Part shown: one piece after another, positions 8,706 to 16,478 of the stretch
How the letters are laid out: each line of letters begins with the position of its first letter
Position numbering within the stretch: position 1 is the stretch's first letter
NCBI GenBank assembly: GCA_004298115.1
Contig: SCRJ01000120.1
Coordinates: 1 to 33,115 of the forward strand
Direction: 5' to 3'
Origin: Acidobacteriota bacterium
GTDB lineage: Bacteria > Acidobacteriota > Thermoanaerobaculia > Thermoanaerobaculales > Thermoanaerobaculaceae
Length of the DNA stretch: 33,115 nucleotides
Program-made: the position numbers and the translations under genes
The notes under the pieces: generated by a model
What the model was told of the DNA's origin: nothing
Seen by the model: the letters and a program-made list of their open reading frames with translations, nothing else
The model's database searches: none

Positions 8706-9389
8706 ATGCTCGGCAAGGTGATCGACATCAGCCGCCCGCTCGAACCGGCCACCGCGGTGTGGCCGGGTGACACCCCGTTCGCGGCACGGTGGACGCACCC
8801 GCACGGAACCGGCCAGGCGGCCGTGACCTGTCTGCAGTTCTCGCCGCACGTCGGCACCCATCTCGACGCGCCGTTGCACGTCGTTCCCGACGGGCGCGAC
8901 GTGGCGAGCGTCCCGCTCGCCGCGTGCGTCGGCCGCTGCGAGGTCGTGGCCGTCCCCGGGCACCGCGGCCCGATCTCGGAATCGCACCTGCCGGCCGGCT
9001 GGTCGCCCTCCACGCCCCGCATCCTGTTCGCCACCGGAACCTGGCCCGCCGGCACGGCGATCCCGCCGGCGTTCGCGAGTCTTGCCCCCGCCTTCGTGGA
9101 CTTCCTCGCCCGCGCCGGCGTGGTCCTCGTCGGGCTCGACACGCCCTCCGTGGACAGCGCCGACGCCACCGACCTGCTCGCGCACCGCCGTTGCGCCGCG
9201 CAGACGATCCTGGTCGTGGAGGGACTCGACCTCACCGGGGTGCTCCCCGGCCCGTACACGCTCGTCGCGGCGCCGCTGCGCATGTCGGGGATCGAGGCGT
9301 CGCCGGTCCGCGCCCTGCTCCTGCCGGCGAAGGCGTTGCCGCAGGGCCTCACCGAGCGGCTCGGAGGCTTGCCGGCGGTACCCCGCTGA
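8706..9389 (+). CDS. Cyclase family protein, kynurenine formamidase (KynB)-like
   Basis: A 227-residue metal-dependent hydrolase of the bacterial cyclase family. It has the zinc motif HxGTHxDxPxH as HVGTHLDAPLH (His48, His52, Asp54, His58), an upstream WPGD (Asp22), and the C-terminal GLDTPSVDSAD and PLRMSGIEASPVRALL runs typical of KynB and its relatives. KynB hydrolyses N-formylkynurenine in tryptophan breakdown, but other members act on isatin or other cyclic amides. There are no kyn genes beside it, so the substrate is open. It reads away from the polyamine operon. The ATG at 8706 has no strong Shine-Dalgarno. Confidence 0.82.
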   Translation: MLGKVIDISRPLEPATAVWPGDTPFAARWTHPHGTGQAAVTCLQFSPHVGTHLDAPLHVVPDGRDVASVPLAACVGRCEVVAVPGHRGPISESHLPAGWSPSTPRILFATGTWPAGTAIPPAFASLAPAFVDFLARAGVVLVGLDTPSVDSADATDLLAHRRCAAQTILVVEGLDLTGVLPGPYTLVAAPLRMSGIEASPVRALLLPAKALPQGLTERLGGLPAVPR

Positions 9390-9508
9390 GGGATCGCACG
9401 GCGGGCCCGCCGTCGCTCCCACGACGGCGCCGGGCGGCGCGCCGCCCCGGGGTTTCTCTCGACGCCTCCGCCGGAGCTACCATCCGGGCTGCGGTCTGGG
9501 AGGTGGCG

Positions 9509-10321
9509 ATGGACAGCACGATCGCACGAGCGATCAGGGCCGAGCACGAACCGGTCGCGCTCCTCTTCTCCGACGAGCTGCCGCAGGGTGCGATGCAGTT
9601 CGCCGAGGGGAAGTGGGGTTGCGTCATGTGGCTCCTGCTCGCGGCCGCGGCGAAGGGAAAGCCGGCCGCGGCCGACCGCCGCACGTTCGGCTGCCTCGGT
9701 GGCGGCACCGGGCTGGGGTTCGGCAACCAGTACGAGAACTGGCCCGGGGGGATCGAGTGCTTCTACAACTTCCTCTCGACCGGCAACGGCCCGCAGGACG
9801 GCTCCGCGGCAGCGCCGGGGCCAGGGCTTCGGCGCGACGCCGGCGGCGACCTCGCCTTCGGCGAGCGGTACCTCAAGGACCCCGCGACCACCAAGCGCTT
9901 CGTCGACGCGCTGCCGATGACGAACGTCCCGACGCGCTACGTCGTCTTCAAACCGCTGTCGCAGGTACGGCCCAGCGAGCGGCCCGAGGTCGTGGTCTTC
10001 CTGGTCGACCCCGACCGCCTCTCGGCGCTGGTCGTGCTCGCGAATTACGGTCGCGACGACAACGACAACGTGATTATCCCCTGGGGCGCGGGCTGTCAGA
10101 CGATCGGCATCCTGGCGTACCGGGAGGCACGCGCCCAGAGGCCGCGCGCGATCGTCGGCCTGACCGACCTGTCGGCGCGCAAGTACGTCGCCAAGCAGCT
10201 CGGCCACAACCTGATGACGTTCGCGGTGCCGCTGGCGATGTTCGAGGAGATGGAGGCGAACGTCCCCGGCTCGTTCCTCGAGCGCGACACCTGGCGCGAG
10301 CTGATGGAGGGCGCCGGCTAG
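9509..10321 (+). CDS. DUF169 family protein
   Basis: A 270-residue protein matching the DUF169 pattern: an early PVALLFSDELPQGAMQFAEGKWGCVM, a Gly-rich CLGGGTGLGFG, YLKDPATTKRFVDALP, and a late VIIPWGAGCQTIGILAYRE. Conserved cysteines in the first and last of these (GCVM, GCQTI) are a family feature and suggest metal or cofactor binding, but the function of DUF169 is not established. The start at 9509 is set by GGGAGG six bases upstream; the open frame extends further upstream with no support. It follows the cyclase gene by 119 bp and converges on the larA-like gene. Confidence 0.85.
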   Translation: MDSTIARAIRAEHEPVALLFSDELPQGAMQFAEGKWGCVMWLLLAAAAKGKPAAADRRTFGCLGGGTGLGFGNQYENWPGGIECFYNFLSTGNGPQDGSAAAPGPGLRRDAGGDLAFGERYLKDPATTKRFVDALPMTNVPTRYVVFKPLSQVRPSERPEVVVFLVDPDRLSALVVLANYGRDDNDNVIIPWGAGCQTIGILAYREARAQRPRAIVGLTDLSARKYVAKQLGHNLMTFAVPLAMFEEMEANVPGSFLERDTWRELMEGAG

Positions 10322-10344
10322 CGCTCCCCGCGGCCGGAACCGCG

Positions 10345-11610
10345 TCAGCCGTGCCGCGGGTACACCGGCGGCCCGGCGATCAGGCCCACCGGCTCGCCGG
10401 GGTCCTCGTCACGCCAGTGGTCGAGCACCGCCTCCACGTCGCCCTCGGGGCGCATCCCGAGCCGTTCGGCAAGCTCGCGCGGCAGCTCGGTCCTCGCGAG
10501 CACGCAAAAGCGTCCCGTCTTCTCGACGAGACGCAGCGTCGTGTGCCCGTACTGGACGTAGTCTTCGGCGAGGCGCGCCACGATCGCCGCCGCACGCGGG
10601 TCGGCCAGGAACGGCTCCATCGCCGGCGAGCCGGCACCGCCGTCGCACGCCGCCACGAACAGGACCTCGGCGTCCGGGCTGGCGAACCGGCACGCCGCGT
10701 CGAGGGCCTTGTGCGCCTGGATCAGCGTGTGGTCGGTGGGAAAGCCCCCCGCCGCCACGACCATGCGGCGGAACGGCCCGGCTTCGACCTCGAACCACTC
10801 GCGCACCTTCTCGCACGCCTGCGGGAACACCGTCTCGAGCGACCCGCCGGCCGCCCACGCCGGCGCGCCCTCGACACCCGCCACCAGCAGCAGCGCGAAC
10901 GCCGGAGGGCACAGGCGCGCCGCGGCGAGGATCTCCTGGGCCACCGGGTTCCCCTCGACCACGCCGGGCTCGCAGCGCGGGTGCCGCCGCGGCGGATCGC
11001 TCGCGAGGTCGAGGACCTTGCCGTGGTTCGCCTGGATCTCCGCGTACCCCGCAACGCCGGGAAACACCATCTTCGGGCCGCCGCCGAAGCCGACGAAGTA
11101 GTGGTGCTGGACCGTCGAGATCGCGAGCAGGAGGTCGGCCTCCACCGCGGCGCGGTGCAGGCGGACCGGCTCGCCCGAGGCGAGGGCGCCGACGCGCACC
11201 AGCGTCGATTCGTCGCGGGCGTCGTGCTGCAGCACGCGCACGCCGGCGGGGAGCTGGCCGACCAGGGCCGCGAGCCCCGCCGCACCCGCCGGTGGGTGTG
11301 TGCCGCACGCCACCAGAACCGTGACCGCTTCGGCCGCGACCCCGGCGGCGGCCAGCCGGTCGAGCACGACCGGCAGCACCTCCGGCAGCGACGCCTTGCG
11401 CGTGGCGTCCGGAACCAACACGGTGGCCCGCCGCGCCCCGCGGGCGAGCTCGGCGAGCCCGCGTCCGGCGGCCGGCTGGTCCAGCGCCGCGGCGACCAGC
11501 GCCGCCACCGCCGGCGCATGCCGCGGGGCGGCGGGCCGCAGCTCGCGGCAGTGCAGCCCGCGCAGGTCGGCGGTGATGGAGCCGTGCCCGTACGGGAGGC
11601 GGAGGATCAT
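10345..11610 (-). CDS. larA: LarA-family (DUF2088) nickel-pincer racemase/epimerase
   Basis: A 421-residue homologue of lactate racemase LarA. Residues known to matter in LarA all have counterparts at the right spacing: the DxTR-type PDATR near 68-71, His105 in ACGTHPP, His170 and Lys180 in HHYFVGFGGGPKMVFPG, and His196 in NHGKV. The Lys normally carries the covalent nickel-pincer nucleotide and the last His binds nickel. The family also racemises or epimerises other 2-hydroxy acids and sugar acids, so lactate is only one option. The maturation genes larB, larC and larE are not in this window. A TACAAT hexamer six bases before the ATG and no Shine-Dalgarno suggest a leaderless mRNA. Confidence 0.87.
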   Translation of the reverse strand: MILRLPYGHGSITADLRGLHCRELRPAAPRHAPAVAALVAAALDQPAAGRGLAELARGARRATVLVPDATRKASLPEVLPVVLDRLAAAGVAAEAVTVLVACGTHPPAGAAGLAALVGQLPAGVRVLQHDARDESTLVRVGALASGEPVRLHRAAVEADLLLAISTVQHHYFVGFGGGPKMVFPGVAGYAEIQANHGKVLDLASDPPRRHPRCEPGVVEGNPVAQEILAAARLCPPAFALLLVAGVEGAPAWAAGGSLETVFPQACEKVREWFEVEAGPFRRMVVAAGGFPTDHTLIQAHKALDAACRFASPDAEVLFVAACDGGAGSPAMEPFLADPRAAAIVARLAEDYVQYGHTTLRLVEKTGRFCVLARTELPRELAERLGMRPEGDVEAVLDHWRDEDPGEPVGLIAGPPVYPRHG

Positions 11611-11616
11611 GGGTTC

Positions 11617-11622
11617 ATTGTA
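11617..11622 (-). promoter_or_regulatory. Candidate -10 element of the larA-like gene (leaderless arrangement)
   Basis: TACAAT on the minus strand is followed by GAACCC and the ATG at 11610, so the start codon falls at the expected +1. It lies in the 67-bp gap after the metG stop. No clear -35. Confidence 0.5.
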
Positions 11623-11677
11623 GGTGGTCGCCCGGCGGCCGTTGCGGCCGATCGTTGGCCTTGGGCCGCCGCGCGTC

Positions 11678-13630
11678 TCACTTCACCCCTGTCCCCGGCG
11701 CCACCTCGCCGTCGGGGGCGAGCAGGAACGGGGCGCCGTCGAGCGAGGCGGCGAGCAGCATGCCGCGCGACTCGACGCCCATCAGGACCGCCGGCTTGAG
11801 GTTGGCGACCACGACGATCTGGCGGCCGAGGAGTTGCTCGGGCTGGTACCGGTCGCCGATGCCGCCGACGATCTGGCGCAGCGCCGGCTCGCCCAGGTCC
11901 ACCTCGAGCCGGATCAGCTTCTTCGACTTCGGCACGCGCTCGGCCGTCCTGACGGTTCCTACGACCAGCTTGACGCGCGCGAACTCGTCGATGCCGATCT
12001 GCTCGACCCCGACCGCTGGAGCCGGCGCTGGCGCCGCAGCCGCGGGCGCGGCCGGGGCCGAAACTGGCGGTTGCACGGGTTTGGATTCGTCCACCTTGAC
12101 CTCCGAAAAGAACGCCTCGACGTCGGCGCGCGGGAACAGCGCGCCCTCCGGCCCGAGCGGCTGCCCGGTTCCGAGACCACCCCACTCCAGCGAGCCCGGA
12201 GCTTCCGGCGCGCCGAGCTGCGCGAGCAGTCGCGCGCTCATCGCGGGCATCACGGGCGACACCATCACCGCCGCCAGGCGCAGCGACTCGAGGCAGTTGT
12301 AGAGGACGTGCTGCAGCCGCGGCGACGACACCCCTTCCGTCTTCGCGATCCCCCAGGGGGCCTTCTCGTTGACGTAGGCGTCCACGGCCGCGAGCAGCTC
12401 CCACACCGCCTCGAGGGCGCGGTGGAACTCGAACGCGTCCATCGTCTCGCGCCAGCGGCCGACCACCTCTCCGGCCTTGGTGCGCAGCACGCTGTCGTCG
12501 CACGACTCGCTCGGCGTGCGCCCGTCGCCGTAGCGGCGCGCCATCGCGAGCACGCGCGAGGCGGCGTTGCCGAGACCGTTGGCGAGGTCGGCGTTGTAGC
12601 GGGCGAGGAACCCCTCGTCCGAGAAGCTCGCGTCCGCTCCGAACGTCATCTCGCGCAGCATGAAGTAGCGCAGCGCGTCGGGCCCGAACCGCTCGAGCAG
12701 GGCGTCCGGCCGGACCACGTTGCCGAGAGACTTCGACATCTTGCGCTCGTCGCGCAGCCACCAGCCGTGGCCGAACACCTGGCGCGGCAACGGCAGCCTG
12801 GCCGACATCAGGAACGCCGGCCAGTAGACGCAGTGGAAGCGCAGGATGTCCTTGCCCACGAGGTGCAGCGTCGCCGGCCAGTAGCGCTCGTACAAGCTCG
12901 CGTCGCCGGAGCCGAAGCCGAGCGCCGAGATGTAGTTGGTGAGCGCGTCGAGCCAGACGTAGACGGTGTGCTCCGCGTCGCCGGGCCAACCGATACCCCA
13001 CCTGATCGTCGCCCGAGAGATCGAGAGGTCCTTGAGGCCCCCTTCGACGAAGCGCACGACCTCGTTGTAGCGGGTGCCGGGCCGGATGAACTCGGGGTGC
13101 TCGCGGTAGAACGCGAGCAGCGGCTCCTGGTACGCCGACAGGCGGAAGAAGTACGACTCCTCCTTGAGCAGCTCGACCGGGTGCCCCTGGTCGGGGCAGG
13201 TGCCGTTGACCAGCTGCGTCTCCGGGAAAAACGCCTCGCACCCCGAGCAGTACCAGCCCTCGTACGACCCCTTGTAGATGTCGCCCTTGGCCTGCATGCG
13301 GGCGATCACGGCGTGGACGCCCGCGCGGTGCCGCGCGTCGGTCGTCCGGATGAAGTCGTCGTTGGTGATCTCCAGGCGCCGCCACAGCTCCTCGTAGCGG
13401 CGCACGACCTCGTCGGCGAGCGCTTTGGGCGCGACACCGCGCGACCGGGCGCTGCGCTCCATCTTCTGGCCGTGCTCGTCGGTGCCGGTGAGGAAGCGGA
13501 CGTCGAAGCCGCCCATCCGCTTGTAGCGCGCTATCGTGTCGGCGACCACCGTGGTGTAGATGTGGCCGATGTGCGGCAGGTCGTTGACGTAGTAGATCGG
13601 CGTCGTGATGTAGAACGTTTCGCGTGCCAC
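11678..13630 (-). CDS. metG: Methionyl-tRNA synthetase
   Basis: A 650-residue class I synthetase charging tRNA-Met in the cytoplasm. The HIGH motif (PHIGH, residues 19-23), the KMSKS motif (298-302) and TGTDEHGQKME are all present. The zinc region reads CSGC (129, 132) and CPDQG (146); the usual fourth cysteine is Gln149. A linker rich in Pro and Ala precedes a C-terminal EMAP-II-like tRNA-binding domain (from about residue 540; GIDEFARVKLVVGTVR, GRQIVVVANLKPAVLMGVESRGM), ending after 'FLLAPDGEVAPGTGVK'. The GTG at 13630 is preferred because it has GGGAGAG just upstream and gives the standard family N-terminus ARETFYITTPIYYVND. An in-frame ATG at 13723 would run through a repetitive spacer. 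Confidence 0.96.
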   Translation of the reverse strand: MARETFYITTPIYYVNDLPHIGHIYTTVVADTIARYKRMGGFDVRFLTGTDEHGQKMERSARSRGVAPKALADEVVRRYEELWRRLEITNDDFIRTTDARHRAGVHAVIARMQAKGDIYKGSYEGWYCSGCEAFFPETQLVNGTCPDQGHPVELLKEESYFFRLSAYQEPLLAFYREHPEFIRPGTRYNEVVRFVEGGLKDLSISRATIRWGIGWPGDAEHTVYVWLDALTNYISALGFGSGDASLYERYWPATLHLVGKDILRFHCVYWPAFLMSARLPLPRQVFGHGWWLRDERKMSKSLGNVVRPDALLERFGPDALRYFMLREMTFGADASFSDEGFLARYNADLANGLGNAASRVLAMARRYGDGRTPSESCDDSVLRTKAGEVVGRWRETMDAFEFHRALEAVWELLAAVDAYVNEKAPWGIAKTEGVSSPRLQHVLYNCLESLRLAAVMVSPVMPAMSARLLAQLGAPEAPGSLEWGGLGTGQPLGPEGALFPRADVEAFFSEVKVDESKPVQPPVSAPAAPAAAAPAPAPAVGVEQIGIDEFARVKLVVGTVRTAERVPKSKKLIRLEVDLGEPALRQIVGGIGDRYQPEQLLGRQIVVVANLKPAVLMGVESRGMLLAASLDGAPFLLAPDGEVAPGTGVK

Positions 13631-13657
13631 GGTCTCTCCCGCGCCTCCAAAAGCGTG

Positions 13658-13666
13658 AGGATAGCA
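13658..13666 (-). promoter_or_regulatory. Candidate extended -10 element upstream of metG
   Basis: The minus strand reads TGC followed by TATCCT, an extended -10 (TGnTATnnT-like), 27 bp before the metG GTG. This leaves room for a short leader with GGAGG. No -35 is recognisable. Confidence 0.35.
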
Positions 13667-13706
13667 CCGCCCGCGCGCCCCGCCCCTACACCCGTGGACG
13701 CCGCGT

Positions 13707-13738
13707 CGTGGTCCACGGACCACGGACCACGGACCACG
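13707..13738. repeat. Short tandem/inverted repeat of GGACCAC
   Basis: The gap between metG and the DUF4388 gene contains three direct copies of the 7-mer GGACCAC preceded by its reverse complement (CGTGGTCC AC GGACCACG). The block can form a stable hairpin on either strand. There is no T-run, so it is not a standard intrinsic terminator, though it could still end or stabilise the upstream transcript. Confidence 0.7.
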
Positions 13739-13747
13739 TCTCTTCTT

Positions 13748-14875
13748 TCAGCGGGCGCCGAGGCGCTCCTGCAGCGTCCGCAGCCTGATCGCGAGGGCGG
13801 TCTTCTCCATGGCGAGCCCCGCCTCCAGCATCAGCAGCTCGAGGCCGTCGATCGCGCCGATCGGCTCGCCGGTGGGCTGGTTGTCGCCGTACAGCACGGC
13901 GACGACGTTGCCGCTCACCACCATCGGGACGACGACGACCTCGGCCGGAAACCCGCCGCCGAGCTCGGCGACCAGGCGCTCGTCCCAGGGGTCGTGCGAG
14001 AGCTTGCCGAGGAACGCGGTCTGGCTGGTGATGACGCCCTGGAAGACCGACGGCTCGTCGGCCGGAATCCGGAGCCGCCGCAGCCGCTCGCCGACGCCGC
14101 CGCCCTCTTCGTCGAGCCCGATCTGGCCCATGCCGCGGACGCCCTCCTTGGAGATGGAGAACAGAGCGCACCGCCGCACGACGCCGGATGCGTAGCGCAG
14201 GAGCCAGAGGGTGATCTCGCCGCCGAACGCCGGCGCGCGCAGCTCGGTCATGATCGACTTGAGCGAGGCGAGGTTGGCCCCGGGCGCCTGGCTGCCCGTC
14301 CGGCCTCCGCTCCCCTCCTCCCGGGCGCGGTTGTAGCTCACGGGTTGCGTCTCGAAGTTCATCGCGTCGAGCGACTCGCGCGCGACGTCACCGGCGTCGA
14401 GCCCGGCCTCGATCACCAGGTCGCGCGCATCGACGCTCACCTCGCCCTGCTCGGGGATCTCGAGCGGTTCGAACGCGAAGAACCCGCTGCCCCAACCGCA
14501 CAGCTCGCGGATGATGCCGGTGGTCTGCTGGCGGATCACCCGGTCGAGGTCGCCGGCCGCCAGCGCCCCCATCTCCACCAGGATCGCGCCCAGCCGCTTC
14601 TCCTCCGGCGAGGTGTGCTGCAGGTCGAGCGCATGCGCCAGCGTGGCCTCGTCGATCAGGCCCTGGCACACGAGGATGTTGCCGAGCGCCTCCCGGGCCG
14701 CGTTCGAGGCCGCGTAGATGATGCGCCCCTCGCGCAGGACCGCCAGGCCGTTGCCCTCCCGACTCGTCAAGGTCAGCTTGCCCGTCCTCGCCTTGACCGC
14801 CAGCATCTGCAGCAGTCCCGGCAACGTCACGTCCTCGAGCCGGCCCGCGAGCCTCGGGGCGACGGCCGTCATCAC
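13748..14875 (-). CDS. DUF4388 (PATAN-like) domain protein
   Basis: A 375-residue cytoplasmic protein. Residues ~8-110 form a DUF4388 domain (LAGRLEDVTLPGLLQMLAVKARTGKL, GRIIYAASN, GNILVCQGLIDEATL, RLGAILVEMGALA). This module occurs in Myxococcota, Acidobacteriota and Geobacter-type regulators and is thought to act in signalling. The middle (GWGSGFFAFEPLEIPEQGEVS, DARDLVIEAG) also fits this family. The C-terminal ~150 residues (LFSISKEGVRGMGQIGLDEEGGG through VVPMVVSGNVVAVLYGDNQ) resemble a GAF-like sensor domain. There is no receiver or output domain. It may be a scaffold or sensor; the function is not known. Two adjacent ATGs (14875, 14872) are possible. Confidence 0.75.
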   Translation of the reverse strand: MMTAVAPRLAGRLEDVTLPGLLQMLAVKARTGKLTLTSREGNGLAVLREGRIIYAASNAAREALGNILVCQGLIDEATLAHALDLQHTSPEEKRLGAILVEMGALAAGDLDRVIRQQTTGIIRELCGWGSGFFAFEPLEIPEQGEVSVDARDLVIEAGLDAGDVARESLDAMNFETQPVSYNRAREEGSGGRTGSQAPGANLASLKSIMTELRAPAFGGEITLWLLRYASGVVRRCALFSISKEGVRGMGQIGLDEEGGGVGERLRRLRIPADEPSVFQGVITSQTAFLGKLSHDPWDERLVAELGGGFPAEVVVVPMVVSGNVVAVLYGDNQPTGEPIGAIDGLELLMLEAGLAMEKTALAIRLRTLQERLGAR

Positions 14876-15061
14876 GCCGCCGCCCCCGCGCGCGTCCCCG
14901 CGGCGGGCTGGCGGCGCCTCGGAAACCTGACGGCCGCAACGTCAACGAAAGGGGTGCCGGAGAGCATCGTTGGGCGACGATGATACAACGATTGTCGCGC
15001 CGTTGCAGGCGCCACGGGCGCGTGCCCCGACCGCCCGAAACTCCCGGCCGGGCCGGACCGG

Positions 15062-15745
15062 TTACCGCCCCGGCAGCACCCCGCGCTGCCGGAGCGACAC
15101 GAACCCCGACCTGCCGACGACGATGTGGTCGAGGACGGCAATGTTGAGAAGCCGGCCGGCGTCGGCCAGGCGCCGGGTCAGGGTCACGTCGTCCTCGGAG
15201 GGCGCCGGGTCGCCCGAGGGGTGGGTGTGCCAGACGATCAGCCCGTGCGCGTTGTCGAGGATCGCGCTGTTGAACACCTCCGACGGCTCCACGTCCGCGT
15301 GCGAGCGCGCCCCGCGGTGGAGCTCGTGCACCTGCAGCAGGCGGTTGCGCGCGTCGAGCGTCAGCGTCCCGAACTTCTCGACCCGGCTCGACCCGTACGA
15401 GCGGGCGAGGTACTCCGCCACCACCTCGGGCCGGTCGAGTAGCGGCTGCCCCTGCAGCGCCAGACGGGCGAGCCGCCGTCCGACCTCGAGCGCCGCCGCG
15501 ACGACCGCGCCCTTGGCGGGGCCGACCCCCTTGGCGCGCAGGACCATGCGGCGGTCCGCGGCGGCCAGGCCGGCGAGGCCGCCGGCGTCGGTGAGGAGCT
15601 TCTCGGCCAGCGCCAACACGTCGGTGCCGGCCGTGCCGGTGCGCAGCAGCAACGCGACCAGCTCCGCGTCGGAGAGCGCCTCCGGGCCGACGCGCAGCAG
15701 CTTCTCCCGCGGCCGTTCCGCGCGCGGCAGCTCCGCGACCCGCAC
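15062..15745 (-). CDS. radC: RadC family JAB/MPN-domain protein
   Basis: A 227-residue RadC. An N-terminal helix-hairpin-helix segment (ALSDAELVALLLRTGT, KGVGPAKGA) is followed by the JAMM-like domain with HTHPSGDPAPSEDD, supplying His173, His175 and Asp186. Family members were once called DNA-repair proteins; the role is unresolved, and a metallopeptidase or nuclease activity has been suggested. GTG at 15745 is chosen because GGGAGG lies six bases upstream and the family N-terminus (ELPRAERPREKLL) begins there; the open frame extends far upstream as a shadow. It starts 2 bp after the sirtuin gene, so the two are co-transcribed. Confidence 0.92.
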   Translation of the reverse strand: MRVAELPRAERPREKLLRVGPEALSDAELVALLLRTGTAGTDVLALAEKLLTDAGGLAGLAAADRRMVLRAKGVGPAKGAVVAAALEVGRRLARLALQGQPLLDRPEVVAEYLARSYGSSRVEKFGTLTLDARNRLLQVHELHRGARSHADVEPSEVFNSAILDNAHGLIVWHTHPSGDPAPSEDDVTLTRRLADAGRLLNIAVLDHIVVGRSGFVSLRQRGVLPGR

Positions 15746-15747
15746 GC

Positions 15748-16449
15748 TCAGCCTCCCGCCAGCAATGCGTCGACCCGCGGCAGCATCTCCCCCGCCGGCC
15801 CGCGCAGGGTCACGCCGGCGAGCCCCGCGAGCGCGCTCGCCGCCGGGTTCACCTCGATCACCGTCGCGCCCGCCGCCGCCGCGATGCCGACGAGGCCGGC
15901 GGCCGGGTAGACCACGGCCGCCTGCGCGGCCAGGAACGCCTCGGCCGGCACCGCCTCGCCGAACCAGACCACGCCCGGCCGTTCCATCGCGCCGCACGCG
16001 GCGCAGCGCGGCGGCAGCTCGCGCAACGGCGTCGTGCGGTCCTCCCGCTCGCGGCCGCAGCCGGTGCAACGCACCCGCCAGAGCGAGCCGTGCAGCTCGA
16101 TCACGCCGCGCGAGCCGGCGCCCTGGTGCAGCCCGTCGACGTTCTGCGTCGCCAGCGTGAAGCGCCCGAAGCGGTCCTGCCACCCCGCCAGCACCATGTG
16201 CGCCGGGTTGGGCCGCGCCTTCGCCGCGTTCGTGCGCCGCTGGTCGTAGAAGCGCCACACACGCATCGGGTCGGCGGCGAACGCGTCCGGGGACGCCACC
16301 TCCTCGACGCGGTGACCCTCCCACAGCCCGCCCGCGCCGCGGAACGTCGCGAGGCCGCTCTCCGCCGACACGCCGGCGCCGGTGAACGCCGCCACCCGTC
16401 TGGCCGAGCGCAGCGCCTCGACGGCACGCCCGACATCGTCTTGGAGCAT
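15748..16449 (-). CDS. cobB: NAD-dependent protein deacylase, CobB-type sirtuin
   Basis: A 233-residue sirtuin removing acyl groups from protein lysines with NAD+. Motifs: GAGVSAESGLATFRG (24-38), TQNVDGLHQ (101-109), catalytic His120 in LHGS, zinc cysteines 128, 131, 149 and 152, and VIEVNP near the end. FYDQR carries Tyr68 and Arg71, the Y-x-x-R pair of class III sirtuins that accept succinyl or malonyl lysine, so desuccinylation is likely alongside deacetylation. It is followed after 2 bp by radC. TAGAAT lies six bases before the ATG, suggesting a leaderless message. Confidence 0.93.
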   Translation of the reverse strand: MLQDDVGRAVEALRSARRVAAFTGAGVSAESGLATFRGAGGLWEGHRVEEVASPDAFAADPMRVWRFYDQRRTNAAKARPNPAHMVLAGWQDRFGRFTLATQNVDGLHQGAGSRGVIELHGSLWRVRCTGCGREREDRTTPLRELPPRCAACGAMERPGVVWFGEAVPAEAFLAAQAAVVYPAAGLVGIAAAAGATVIEVNPAASALAGLAGVTLRGPAGEMLPRVDALLAGG

Positions 16450-16455
16450 GTCCTG

Positions 16456-16461
16456 ATTCTA
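16456..16461 (-). promoter_or_regulatory. Candidate -10 element of the sirtuin-radC operon (leaderless arrangement)
   Basis: TAGAAT on the minus strand, then CAGGAC, then the ATG at 16449. The AGGA is too close to the ATG to be a normal Shine-Dalgarno. This lies in the 29-bp gap after the transporter gene. Confidence 0.5.
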
Positions 16462-16478
16462 GACCAGGCGGCGGCGGA

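Noticed and set aside
13631-13723. Longer metG with an ATG at 13723
   Set aside because: The extra 31 residues are Gly/Arg-rich, cross a spacer next to a tandem repeat, and precede the standard family N-terminus at 13630.
11624-14983. An 1119-codon open frame on the plus strand
   Set aside because: Antisense to metG and the DUF4388 gene, which both have clear family motifs. It has the composition of an antisense shadow.
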